A stretch of DNA of 64,000 bases, taken from Actinomadura syzygii (GTDB lineage Bacteria; Actinomycetota; Actinomycetes; Streptosporangiales; Streptosporangiaceae). The notes under the pieces were generated by a model. The model had not been told where the DNA came from. It saw only the letters and a program-made list of their open reading frames with translations, and ran no database searches. Both the position numbers and the translations under genes were made by a program. The DNA lies in NCBI RefSeq assembly GCF_008085905.1, contig NZ_VSFF01000019.1, positions 62,001-126,000 of the forward strand, in the 5' to 3' direction. Below, piece by piece: positions 40,126 to 48,410 of this stretch (positions are counted from its first letter, which is position 1; every line of letters begins with the position of its first letter).

Positions 40126-41382
40126 TCAGCCTGCGGGCGGGACGGGGCCGCTGCGGAAGTTGCTCGACGGAGGCGGGTTCCAGTCATCGTCGTCGGCGGG
40201 TTCCGCGGTGTCGGCGTCCGGGTCCTCAGCGCGATCGGCCGGGGGATCGTCGTGCTCGTCCTCCTCGGCCGGGCGCCGTCCGGGCATCGGGATGTCGGGA
40301 CGTGTCGTCGCCGCGGCCGGACGCTCCTCCCGCTCGACGCGGTCCCGGCCGCGGACCAGTTCGACGTCCGTCGGCAGCAGCGCGGGCGCGGCGGGCGCCT
40401 CGGCTGCGTCGGGCGCGTCGATCGGCGACCGCGGCTCCGGCAGCGAGTCCAGCGGCGGCGGCCCCTCCTCGGACGGAACGCCGGACTCGAGCGACGGCCC
40501 GGGCTCAAGTGAAAGACCCCGCTCGAACGGCAGTCCCCGCTCGAACGTAAGGCCCGGCTCGGACGACAAGCTCCCGGACGACAGACTCTGCCCGGACGAC
40601 GCCTCCCGACCGGGTGCGAAGTGCGGCTTGAAGACGGGTTCCGACCCCTCCTCCTCGGCGTCGTCCTCCACGTTCTCGAAGATCTCGCGCTCGAAGGCGT
40701 TGTCCCTCTCGACCTCCGCCCGCGAAACAGGTTCCTCAGGGGCGAACGGGATGAGCGGGTCGCGCTCGTCCAGGAAAAGCTCCGGCGCACGCTCCGCCTG
40801 CCCCTCCTGGCCCGCAGACCCGGCAGAGTCGGCAGAGCCGGATCCGGCTTCCAGGGCCAGGGGCTCAGGCGAAGCCGGTTCCAGGACCTTGACGTGTCCG
40901 CGCTGCGGCTCGACCGGCGGTGTCTCGTCCACGGCCGGTCGTCCCACCCGGATCTGCTTGAACATCGTCAGCCACAACCACACCGCGATCACCAGCATGA
41001 CGTGCGGCGCGACCGCGACGCCCGCGCGGACGGGGTCGCGGGACAGTTCGTCGAGGCCGCGCAGCGAGTCCTGGACGGAGATCGCCGCGCCCCCGCCGAG
41101 CAGGACGAGGAGCAGCGCCCACCGGGGCAGCCGCGTCCACCAGCGGGCGTTCCGGGTGATCACGAGGGACAGGATCGTCAGCGCGGTGAGGGTGTCCGCG
41201 ATCGCCGGGTAGAGCGGCGCCCAGCGGCGGCCGACGCCGCCGAGCCGGGCGAGGTCGCGGAGCACGTCGTAGGTCAGCGCGAACGCGGCGCCCGCCAGCG
41301 CGGCGACGACCAGGCCCGCGACGGCGGTGAGCACCCGGCGCTGCGCGGGGGTGAAGGACGGCCGGGTGGGATCTGTTGGCAT
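40126..41382 (-). CDS. DUF2637 domain membrane protein with long acidic tail
   Basis: A 418-residue protein. Four membrane helices at about residues 17-140 (VLTAVAGLVVAALAGAAFALTY; LYPAIADTLTALTILSLVIT; RWALLLVLLGGGAAISV; VAPHVMLVIAVWLWLTM) form the DUF2637 domain, found in actinobacterial Spd/KorSA-type plasmid-transfer and chromosomal proteins. The rest is a disordered, acidic, Pro/Ser-rich tail with consecutive 6-residue units (GLTFER, GLPFER, GLSLEP, GPSLES, GVPSEE) at about 293-322. No conjugation genes are nearby. Function is unknown. Confidence 0.82.
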   Translation of the reverse strand: MPTDPTRPSFTPAQRRVLTAVAGLVVAALAGAAFALTYDVLRDLARLGGVGRRWAPLYPAIADTLTALTILSLVITRNARWWTRLPRWALLLVLLGGGAAISVQDSLRGLDELSRDPVRAGVAVAPHVMLVIAVWLWLTMFKQIRVGRPAVDETPPVEPQRGHVKVLEPASPEPLALEAGSGSADSAGSAGQEGQAERAPELFLDERDPLIPFAPEEPVSRAEVERDNAFEREIFENVEDDAEEEGSEPVFKPHFAPGREASSGQSLSSGSLSSEPGLTFERGLPFERGLSLEPGPSLESGVPSEEGPPPLDSLPEPRSPIDAPDAAEAPAAPALLPTDVELVRGRDRVEREERPAAATTRPDIPMPGRRPAEEDEHDDPPADRAEDPDADTAEPADDDDWNPPPSSNFRSGPVPPAG

Positions 41383-41510
41383 GTCTCTCGTTCCGGGATG
41401 GGTCGCCTGATGAGGGGTCCTCAGCCGAGATTAGCCAGCCCGCACCGCGAGACCCGCCCATTCCGGACGATCACTTTGCCGTGCGCGCGATATGCACTGA
41501 GACGTAACGT

Positions 41511-42293
41511 ATGGACGACCGCCCGTACGCACGACGGCGACCATGCGAGGAGGCAGCGATTCCGGGGGATCGGCTGGGCGAGCCGGTCCGGACGTTCGAC
41601 GGCCGGGCCGCGGCGCGCCGCAGATGGGCATGGCTCGGGCTGCTCTGCGCGGCGTCCCTGGCCCTGGTCCCGGCGGCGATCGTCTACCTGCGCGACAAGG
41701 TGTGGTGGGTCGGCGTCCCGGCGCTGCTCCTGTCCATGGGCTACGCGGCCGCGGTCGGCTGGGTCGTGGGACGCGACCGTCCCCGCGTCGGCGGACGGGC
41801 CGTGGTCCTCCACACCGGCGGCCTCTCCATCGTCCGGCGACGCGACGAGGCCCGCTACACATGGGACGAACTGGTGTCCGTCACCGTGTCCGGGGTGAAA
41901 CCCGAGCCGGGCTCGCCGACCAGCTGGACGTTCACGCTCGTCGCGGACGACGGCCGCGTCCTGCGGCTCGGCGACGACCTCCCCGAGGTGCGGACGCTCG
42001 GCGCGGCGGTCGCCGCCGAGGTGACGGCGCGGATCGTCCCGCGACTGCTGGCGGCGGTGAAGGAGGGGGAGACCGTCCGGCTGGGCCCGTTCGACCTCGA
42101 CCTGGACGGCGTCGAGAAGGAGGGCGACCGCCTCCCCTGGGACGCCGTCGACGACGTCGCGGTCGACAACGGCCTGGTCACCGTGCACGCCCGCAAGGGC
42201 CCCGACCTGATGACGATGGCCGCGCAGATGCCGGACGCGCTCGCGTTCACCGCCCTGTGTCACCAGGTCAGAGACCTCGCCAGACCTTCTTGA
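41511..42293 (+). CDS. PH-like membrane protein, DUF6585-like
   Basis: A 260-residue protein. After a charged N-terminus, two membrane helices (about 39-58 and 66-88) precede a cytoplasmic beta-rich part. That part begins GRAVVLHTGGLSIVRRRDEARYTWDELVSV, like the strands of PH/YdbT-type domains. A second, similar unit follows (TVRLGPFDLDLDGVEKEGDRLPWDAVDDVAV). The pattern resembles actinobacterial DUF6585 proteins of unknown role. It starts 128 bases from the divergent DUF2637 gene and is 97 bases upstream of an alpha/beta hydrolase. Confidence 0.68.
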   Translation: MDDRPYARRRPCEEAAIPGDRLGEPVRTFDGRAAARRRWAWLGLLCAASLALVPAAIVYLRDKVWWVGVPALLLSMGYAAAVGWVVGRDRPRVGGRAVVLHTGGLSIVRRRDEARYTWDELVSVTVSGVKPEPGSPTSWTFTLVADDGRVLRLGDDLPEVRTLGAAVAAEVTARIVPRLLAAVKEGETVRLGPFDLDLDGVEKEGDRLPWDAVDDVAVDNGLVTVHARKGPDLMTMAAQMPDALAFTALCHQVRDLARPS

Positions 42294-42390
42294 AGATTTT
42301 TCCGAGGGGTATGTCAAGAACCCGGCCGCGGCTCCGATCCCTTCGTGACCGACGGAAACCCCAACCGACGGGAACCCGAAAGGAACTCCG

Positions 42391-43272
42391 ATGGAAGTGC
42401 GCACTCTCGATGTTCCGGGCGCGAGCCTGCATTACGAGGTCCGAGGGTCCGGCTCCCGGCCCGTCGCGCTGCTGATCTGCGGCGGAATCTACGACGCGGC
42501 CGCCTACGCCGGGCTCGCCGCGCAACTCGCCGAGCGGTACACGGTGGTGACCTACGACCGCCGCGGCAACTCGCGCAGCCCGCTCACCGGGCCGCCGGTG
42601 CCGCAGCGCATCGAGGAACACGCGGACGACGCGTCCCGGCTCCTCGCCGAGGTCTCGCCGGACGCGCCCGCGTTCGTGTTCGGCAACAGCTCCGGCGCGC
42701 AGATCGGGCTCGCGCTGGCCGAGCGGCACCCGGAGCAGGTCCGCGTGCTCGTCGCGCACGAGCCGCCGCTGCTCTCCATGCTGCCGGACGCCGCGCACTG
42801 GGAGTCGGTCATCGCGGACGTGGAACGCGCGTACGCGGACGGCGGCGCAGGCGCCGCGATGGGCGTCTTCGGCGCGGCGATGGGCATGGGCGGCGGCGAG
42901 GACTCCGACGATTCCGGAGGCGACTCTGGAGGCGGTTCCGGAGGCGATTCCGGAGGCGGGGCCGAGCCGCCGTCGCCCGAGATGCAGGAGATGTTCGCGC
43001 GCCTGGAGAAGAACACCGACTTCTTCATCGGCTACGAGGTCCCGCCGTTCGGGCACTGGACGCCGGACGTCGACGCGCTGCGCGGGTCGTCCGTCCCGAT
43101 CGTGCTGGTCGCGGGGGAGGAGTCGGAGGGCGAGCCGCCGCACCGGTCCGCGTACGCGCTGGCCGAACGGCTGGGGACGCCCGTCGAGACCTACCCCGGC
43201 GGCCACGGCGGCTTCGGCCTCTCCGCGGACGAGTTCGCCACCAGGTTGGACGCCGCGTTCTCCGGGTCCTGA
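42391..43272 (+). CDS. Alpha/beta hydrolase with a Gly/Ser/Asp-rich insertion
   Basis: A 293-residue hydrolase. The oxyanion region is ICGGIYDAAAY, followed by VTYDRRGNSRSP. The nucleophile elbow is FGNSSGAQIG with Ser100 (G-x-S-x-G). The catalytic His is likely in TYPGGHGGFG near the C-terminus. Residues about 167-191, where the cap domain lies, are a low-complexity run of Gly, Ser and Asp encoded by repeats of GGAGGCGATTCC-like units. The substrate is unknown. A small hairpin follows the stop. Confidence 0.9.
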   Translation: MEVRTLDVPGASLHYEVRGSGSRPVALLICGGIYDAAAYAGLAAQLAERYTVVTYDRRGNSRSPLTGPPVPQRIEEHADDASRLLAEVSPDAPAFVFGNSSGAQIGLALAERHPEQVRVLVAHEPPLLSMLPDAAHWESVIADVERAYADGGAGAAMGVFGAAMGMGGGEDSDDSGGDSGGGSGGDSGGGAEPPSPEMQEMFARLEKNTDFFIGYEVPPFGHWTPDVDALRGSSVPIVLVAGEESEGEPPHRSAYALAERLGTPVETYPGGHGGFGLSADEFATRLDAAFSGS

Positions 43273-43281
43273 CTGACATAA

Positions 43282-43302
43282 AGGCCCGCGCGGGAAGGGC
43301 CT
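43282..43302 (+). terminator. Possible weak terminator after the hydrolase gene
   Basis: AGGCCC / GGGCCT arms of 6 bp with a 9-base loop, followed by CCTGACC, lie 10 bases after the stop. The stem is short and has no T-tract. Confidence 0.4.
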
Positions 43303-43400
43303 CCTGACCTGGAGGGCGCGTAGAACCTTATGACCATTTGGCATATGGGATGGCACGCGATACGACGCGCGGCCGTCCACCGATCCAATAACCTGGTTTC

Positions 43401-44798
43401 GTGAGTCTGCGCCTTTACGACACCGGCACCCGTAGCGTCCGTGCGTTCGAGCCCCTGGAAGAGGGCCGCGTGGGGATGTACGTGTGTGGCGCTACTCCGC
43501 AGGCGTCCCCGCACATCGGCCACCTGCGCTCCGGCGTGATCTACGACGTGCTGCTGCGCTGGCTGCGCGCGTCCGGCTACGAGGTGACGTTCGCGCGCAA
43601 CGTCACCGACATCGACGACAAGATCCTCGCGGTGGCGGCGGAGCGGGGCGTGCCCTGGTTCGCGGTCGCCGAGGGCAACCAGCGGGTCTTCACGCAGGGC
43701 TACGACCTGCTCGGCTGCCTGCCGCCGACGATCGAGCCGCGCGCCACCGGGCACGTCCCGGAGATGATCGCGCTGATCCGGCGGCTGATCGACAAGGGGC
43801 ACGCCTACCCGGCGGGCGGCGACGTGTACTTCGACGTGAAGTCGTGGGCCGACCACTACGGCGAGCTGTCGAACCAGCGGCTGGAGAACATGCGGTCGAC
43901 GGGCGACACCGTCAACGAGGACTGCAAGCGCGACGTCCGCGACTTCGCGCTGTGGAAGGGCGCGAAGCCCGGCGAGCCGTCCTGGGAGACGCCGTGGGGG
44001 GACGGCCGCCCCGGCTGGCACCTGGAGTGCTCGGCGATGGCGACCAAGTACCTCGGTCCCGTGTTCGACATCCACGGCGGCGGCGTCGACCTGATCTTCC
44101 CGCACCACGAGAACGAGATCGCCCAGTCCCGGGCGGCGGGCGACGGGTTCGCCCGCTACTGGCTGCACAACGGGCTCCTCACCGTCGACGGCGAGAAGAT
44201 GAGCAAGTCCGTCGGCAACGTCGTGCTGCTGCCCGACCTGCTCGACAAGGCGCGTCCGGTCGAGGTCCGGTACTACCTGGTGTCGGCGCACTACCGCTCG
44301 CTGATGGACTACACCGACTCCGCGCTCGCCGAGGCCGTCTCCGCCTACCAGCGGATCGAGGGGTTCGTCACGCGCGCGACGGAGGTCGTCGGCGCGGTCG
44401 AGCCGGTGTCGCCGGTTCCGGCCGAATTCGCCGCCGCGCTCGACGACGACCTCGGCGTGCCGCACGCGCTGGCGGTGCTGCACGAGGCCGTCCGGGAGGG
44501 GAACAGCGCCCTCGCGTCCGGCGACCGCGACGCGGTGCGGGAGCGGCTCGGCGCCGTCCGGGCGATGGCCGGCGTCCTCGGGCTCGACCCGCTGTCGCCG
44601 CAGTGGGCCCGGTCCGGCGAGGACGACCTGCGTCCCGTCGTGGACGCGCTCGTCGCCGTCGCGCTGGAGCAGCGGCAGGCGGCCCGCGTCCGGAAGGACT
44701 ACGCCGCCGCCGACGCGATCCGCGACGGCCTGTCCGAGGCGGGGATCGTCGTCGAGGACACCCCGCAGGGCCCCCGCTGGGAGCTCAAGCGCGACTGA
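43401..44798 (+). CDS. cysS: Cysteinyl-tRNA synthetase
   Basis: A 465-residue class I synthetase. The zinc site includes Cys29 (MYVCGATPQ) and the downstream GWHLECSAMA and HHENEIAQS ligands. HIGH is at residues 38-41 (PHIGH), and KMSKS is present in GEKMSKSVGN. The start is GTG 43401. The sequence is CysS rather than the mycothiol ligase MshC, since it keeps the C-terminal anticodon-binding part (YAAADAIRDGLSEAGIVVED). It is followed by rlmB after 142 bases, as in other actinobacteria where ispD-ispF-cysS-rlmB are together; here ispF lies about 6 kb away. Confidence 0.96.
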   Translation: MSLRLYDTGTRSVRAFEPLEEGRVGMYVCGATPQASPHIGHLRSGVIYDVLLRWLRASGYEVTFARNVTDIDDKILAVAAERGVPWFAVAEGNQRVFTQGYDLLGCLPPTIEPRATGHVPEMIALIRRLIDKGHAYPAGGDVYFDVKSWADHYGELSNQRLENMRSTGDTVNEDCKRDVRDFALWKGAKPGEPSWETPWGDGRPGWHLECSAMATKYLGPVFDIHGGGVDLIFPHHENEIAQSRAAGDGFARYWLHNGLLTVDGEKMSKSVGNVVLLPDLLDKARPVEVRYYLVSAHYRSLMDYTDSALAEAVSAYQRIEGFVTRATEVVGAVEPVSPVPAEFAAALDDDLGVPHALAVLHEAVREGNSALASGDRDAVRERLGAVRAMAGVLGLDPLSPQWARSGEDDLRPVVDALVAVALEQRQAARVRKDYAAADAIRDGLSEAGIVVEDTPQGPRWELKRD

Positions 44799-44940
44799 GG
44801 CTCTCCGCGGGACGGCGCGGCCCGCGCGGCGGATAAAATCGGGTGTTCGCGGGGGTGCGCAGCCGTCCCGCCGAGATCCCAGCCGCCCGGGCAGCCACGT
44901 CGACGGGCGAACCACCACCGTCGCTAGGGGCGAATCGACC

Positions 44941-45867
44941 ATGGCCAAGGGCAAGAGCAAGGGCAAGGGACCCACTCCGAAGGCCGAGGACCGGCACTGG
45001 CACGCCAAGCGCCAGAAGGCCCGCGCCGTGAAGAGCTCCCGCCGCACCGGCACCCCGACGCTCGGCCCCGGCGGGCGCGACCAGCCCGCCGAGGCCCCCG
45101 AGCGCGCCCGCCGCCCGGCCGGGGCGCGGCGCGCGAACGGCGAGGTCCCCGAGCTGGTCACCGGGCGCAACCCGGTCGTCGAGGCGCTGCGCGCCGGAGT
45201 GCCGGGGAGCACGCTGTTCTACGCCTCGGCCAGCTCGGACGAGCGGGTCCGCGAGTCGATCCAGCTCGCCGCCGACCGGGGCGTCGCGCTCCTGGAGACC
45301 GGCAAGAACGAACTCGACCGGATGACGGACGGCGCCGTCCACCAGGGCATCGCGCTGCAGGTCAAGCCGTACCGGTACGCGCACCCCGACGACCTGCTCA
45401 CCGGGTCGGCGCCGCTGATCGTCGCCGTCGACGGGATCACCGACACGCGCAACCTCGGCGCGATCGTCCGGTCCGCGGCCGCGTTCGGCGCGGCGGGCGT
45501 GGTCGTGCCCGAGCGGCGCGCCGCCGGGGTCACGGCCGGGACGTGGAAGTCGTCGGCGGGGACGCTCGCGTCCGTGCCCGTCGCGCAGGCCACGAACCTC
45601 ACGCGGCAGCTCAAGGCGTACCAGAAGGCGGGCTGCTTCGTCGCCGGACTGGACGCGGGCGGCGGCGTCGCCGTCGCCGACCTGGAGGTCGCGTCCGGGC
45701 CGTTCGTGCTGGTCGTCGGCTCGGAGGGCAAGGGCCTCGGACGGCTCGTCGGCGAGACCTGCGACCTGCTCGTCACGATCCCGATGCCGGGCCGCGCCGA
45801 GTCGCTGAACGCGGGCGTCGCCGCCGGGATCGCGCTCTACGAGGTCAGCCGCCTGCGCTCGCGGTAA
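44941..45867 (+). CDS. rlmB: 23S rRNA (guanosine-2'-O)-methyltransferase RlmB-like (SpoU family)
   Basis: A 308-residue protein. The first 70 residues are a basic, Lys/Pro-rich extension (AKGKSKGKGPTPKAEDRHWH). An L30e-like substrate-binding domain (VTGRNPVVEALRAG onward) follows. The SPOUT catalytic domain has NLGAIVRSAAAFG, LVVGSEGKGLGRL and IPMPGRAESLNAGVAAGIAL, the three SpoU motifs. It is predicted to methylate G2251 (E. coli numbering) of 23S rRNA. Gene order after cysS matches Rv3580c-Rv3579c. Confidence 0.94.
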   Translation: MAKGKSKGKGPTPKAEDRHWHAKRQKARAVKSSRRTGTPTLGPGGRDQPAEAPERARRPAGARRANGEVPELVTGRNPVVEALRAGVPGSTLFYASASSDERVRESIQLAADRGVALLETGKNELDRMTDGAVHQGIALQVKPYRYAHPDDLLTGSAPLIVAVDGITDTRNLGAIVRSAAAFGAAGVVVPERRAAGVTAGTWKSSAGTLASVPVAQATNLTRQLKAYQKAGCFVAGLDAGGGVAVADLEVASGPFVLVVGSEGKGLGRLVGETCDLLVTIPMPGRAESLNAGVAAGIALYEVSRLRSR

Positions 45868-45914
45868 GCGCTGAGCGCGGTAGGTGAGCGCGGTGACGTT
45901 GCTCACTACCGACA

Positions 45915-45930
45915 ATCTTAACGTTCAGAT
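45915..45930. promoter_or_regulatory. Second, imperfect copy of the EamA operator core
   Basis: ATCTTAACGTTCAGAT keeps ATCT-x-AACGTT-x-AGAT of the palindrome core found at 45961-45976. The two centres are 46 bp apart. TTGACG at 45933-45938, just after this copy, could be a -35 element with TGTTAT inside the long palindrome as -10. Confidence 0.7.
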
Positions 45931-45945
45931 AGTTGACGCGGCTTT

Positions 45946-45991
45946 ACCCCTCATGTTGTTATCTCAACGTTGAGATAACAACATGAGGGGT
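45946..45991. promoter_or_regulatory. 46-bp perfect palindrome before the EamA gene
   Basis: Every base from 45946 to 45968 pairs with its partner from 45991 to 45969, with no spacer at the centre. The core is ATCTCAACGTTGAGAT (45961-45976). The right arm ends in GAGGGGT, which includes the probable ribosome-binding site of the gene starting at 45999. It can act as a dimeric regulator operator. If transcribed, it can also form a long hairpin that hides the ribosome-binding site. Confidence 0.9.
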
Positions 45992-45998
45992 GAGCCAG

Positions 45999-46904
45999 AT
46001 GACCGCCATCGCGGCGCCGCCGGGGGTCCGGTCCCGCTACGCGACCGACATCGCCCTGGCCGCCTTCGCGCCCGCGAGCTGGGGCACCACCTACGTCGTC
46101 ACGACGACGCTGCTCCCGGACGGCCGTCCGCTGCTCGCCGCGACGCTCCGCGCCCTGCCCGCCGGGCTCGTCCTGCTCGCCGCGACCCGCCGCCTGCCGC
46201 GCGGCGACTGGTGGTGGAAGTCGGTCGTCCTCGGCATGCTGAACTTCGGGGCCTTCTTCCCGCTGATCTTCTTCGCCGCGTACCGGCTGCCCGGCGGGGT
46301 CGCCTCGACGATCGGCTCCGTCCAGCCCCTGGTCGTCGCGCTGCTGTCGATCGGCGTGCTGCGGGTGAGCCCCGCCCGCGCCGTGCTGTACTCCGCGATC
46401 GCCGGGACCGGCGGCGTCGCCCTGCTGACGCTCAGCGCGGACGCCCGGCTCGACCCGCTCGGCATCGGCGCCATGCTGACCGCGACGTCCCTGATGGCCA
46501 CCGCGATCGTGCTGGCCAAGAAGTGGGGCCGCCCCGAGTCGGCGGACGGACGTCCCGAGTCGCCGCTCGTCATGACCGGCTGGCAGCTCACCGTCGGCGG
46601 CCTCGTCCTCGCGCCGCTGACGCTCGCCTTCGAGGGCGTGCCGTCGTCGGTGACCGGGGAGAACGTCCTCGGCTTCGGCTACCTCGGGATCGTCGGCACC
46701 GCCGTCGCGTACGCGCTGTGGTTCCGCGGGATCGACCGGCTGCCGCCCACGTCCGTCTCCCTGCTCGGCCTCACCAACCCGATGGTCGCCACCGTCGCCG
46801 GGCTCGTCATCCTCGGGCAGACGCTCACGCCGCTCCAGATCGTCGGGTTCACCATCGCGCTCGGCGCCCTCGTCGCCGGGCAGACCCTCAACCGCCGGAC
46901 GTGA
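45999..46904 (+). CDS. EamA/DMT family transporter
   Basis: A 301-residue membrane protein with ten predicted helices in two EamA repeats. Typical segments are FAPASWGTTYVVTTTLLPDG near the start, GVASTIGSVQPLVVALLS in repeat one, and SVSLLGLTNPMVATVAGLVIL in repeat two. Members export amino acids, drugs or metabolites; the substrate is unknown. ATG 45999 is used, with GGGG eight bases upstream; a GTG at 45990 lies inside the palindrome. Expression is probably tightly controlled by a regulator whose gene is not adjacent. Its 3' end overlaps the convergent sigma-factor gene by 17 bases. Confidence 0.9.
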   Translation: MTAIAAPPGVRSRYATDIALAAFAPASWGTTYVVTTTLLPDGRPLLAATLRALPAGLVLLAATRRLPRGDWWWKSVVLGMLNFGAFFPLIFFAAYRLPGGVASTIGSVQPLVVALLSIGVLRVSPARAVLYSAIAGTGGVALLTLSADARLDPLGIGAMLTATSLMATAIVLAKKWGRPESADGRPESPLVMTGWQLTVGGLVLAPLTLAFEGVPSSVTGENVLGFGYLGIVGTAVAYALWFRGIDRLPPTSVSLLGLTNPMVATVAGLVILGQTLTPLQIVGFTIALGALVAGQTLNRRT

Positions 46905-48066
46905 CGCCCCGCCGCCGCTCCCGCAGGAACGCCAGCTCGGCCTCGTTGTCCGTGCGCTCGATGGCCGCGTCGTAGGACGCGGCGGCCTCCGCGTCCCGGC
47001 CCAGCCTGCGCAGCAGATCCGCGCGGACGGCGTGGAACAGGTAGTAGGCGTTGAGGTCGAGCCCGTCCACGAGGGCGAGCGCGGGCTCGGGCCCCTCGAC
47101 CTCGGCCACCGCGACGGCCCTGTTCAGCGCCGCGACCGGCGTCGGTGCGATGGCCATGAGCTGGTCATAGAGCTGGACGATCTGATCCCACCGCGTATCC
47201 TCCGGCCGCGTGGCGTCGCTGTGCACGGCATTGATGGCCGCCTGGATCTGGTACGGCCCCGGCCGGTTCCGTCTCAGGCACTGCCGGACGAGTGCCTGCC
47301 CCTCGCGCACCAGGTCGTCGTCCCAGCGGCGGCGGTCCTGGTCGGGGAGGAGGACGAGCCGCCCGTCCCGCATCCTCGCGGGCTTGCGGGACTCGATCAG
47401 CAGCATCAGGGCCAGCAGGCCGAGGGCCTCGGGCTCGTCCGGCATGAGCTCCACCAGGACGCGGCCCAGCCTGATCGCCTCCGCGGCGAGGTCGTCGCGC
47501 CCGCCGTATCCCTGGTTGAACACCAGGTAGATGACGGCCAAGACCCCGGACAGGCGCTCCGGCAGGTCGGCATCGTCCGGCACCCGGTAGGGGATGCGCG
47601 CGTCCCGGATCTTGCCCTTCGCGCGCACCAGCCGCTGCGCCATCGTCGGCTCCGGCACCAGGAACGCCCGCGCGATCTCCGCCGTCGTCAGCCCGCCGAG
47701 CAGCCGCAGCGTCAGCGCCACCCGCGCCTGGAGCGCCAGCGCCGGATGGCAGCAGGTGAAGATCAGCCGCAGCCGGTCGTCCCGCACGGGGCCCTCCTCC
47801 ACCGGTTCGGCCACGTTGACCAGCGCGGCCTGGGCGTGCTTGCCGTCCCGTGCGGCCTCCCGGCGCAGCCGGTCGATCGCCTTGTTCCGCGCCGTCGTGA
47901 TGATCCATCCCGCGGGCGCCGGGGGCGGGCCGTCCACCGGCCACCGCCTGACCGCCTCCGCGAAGGCGTCCTGCACCGCCTCCTCGGCCACGTCGACGTC
48001 GCCGAACACCCGGACCAGCACGGCCACCGCGCGCCCGTGCTCCTCCCGGAAGACCCGGTCGATCAG
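46888..48066 (-). CDS. ECF sigma factor with C-terminal TPR-like extension (ECF42 type)
   Basis: A 392-residue sigma factor. Region 2 reads IDRVFREEHGRAVAVLVRVFGDVDVAEEAV (N-terminal) with FAEAVRRWP and GWIITTARNKAIDRLRR. Region 4 has ALTLRLLGGLTTAEIARAFLVPEPTMAQRLVRAKGKI. The following 200 residues (DUF6596/TPR-like: NQGYGGRDDLAAEAIRLGR, then ALNRAVAVAEVEGPEPALAL) are the hallmark of ECF42. The frame has no ATG, GTG or TTG at the correct place. A CTG at 48066 overlaps the YCII stop by four bases (CTGA) and is the best start. ECF42 genes lie with DGPF/YCII genes, as here; no anti-sigma factor is known for the group. Confidence 0.88.
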   Translation of the reverse strand: MIDRVFREEHGRAVAVLVRVFGDVDVAEEAVQDAFAEAVRRWPVDGPPPAPAGWIITTARNKAIDRLRREAARDGKHAQAALVNVAEPVEEGPVRDDRLRLIFTCCHPALALQARVALTLRLLGGLTTAEIARAFLVPEPTMAQRLVRAKGKIRDARIPYRVPDDADLPERLSGVLAVIYLVFNQGYGGRDDLAAEAIRLGRVLVELMPDEPEALGLLALMLLIESRKPARMRDGRLVLLPDQDRRRWDDDLVREGQALVRQCLRRNRPGPYQIQAAINAVHSDATRPEDTRWDQIVQLYDQLMAIAPTPVAALNRAVAVAEVEGPEPALALVDGLDLNAYYLFHAVRADLLRRLGRDAEAAASYDAAIERTDNEAELAFLRERRRGVTSGG

Positions 48067-48410
48067 GCTTCGCCCTGGAACGGCCGCACCTCCATCGGCA
48101 GCCCCGTCTTCTCGACGTATCTGGCCGCGATCTTCAGCGCCGCGTCCAGGTCGGGGGCCCGGATGATGGTGATCCCGCCGATGTGCTCCTTGCCCTCCGT
48201 CCAGGGCCCGTCGGTCGCGACCACCTCGTCGCCCCGCAACCGCACCACCGTGCTCGCGTCGGGATCGTGCAGGCCCCGCCCGAACACCCACGCCTCCTGC
48301 GCCTCCAGGTCGCGCCGGATCACCGCGAGGTCCGCCATCACCTTGTCCAGCACCTCGGGCGGCGGACGCTCGCCCACGGGCTGGATCATGTTGAGCGCGT
48401 ACAGCTTCAT
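48063..48410 (-). CDS. YCII-related DGPF domain protein
   Basis: A 115-residue protein with the ECF42-associated DGPF signature, here ATDGPWTEGKEHIGGI (residues about 70-85), and the C-terminal RPFQGEA. The N-terminal MKLYALNMIQPVGERPPPEV is typical. AGGAAGC directly before ATG 48410 is a strong ribosome-binding site. It overlaps the DHFR-like gene upstream by four bases and the sigma gene downstream by four. DGPF proteins have no proven function; genetic association with ECF42 is established. Confidence 0.92.
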   Translation of the reverse strand: MKLYALNMIQPVGERPPPEVLDKVMADLAVIRRDLEAQEAWVFGRGLHDPDASTVVRLRGDEVVATDGPWTEGKEHIGGITIIRAPDLDAALKIAARYVEKTGLPMEVRPFQGEA

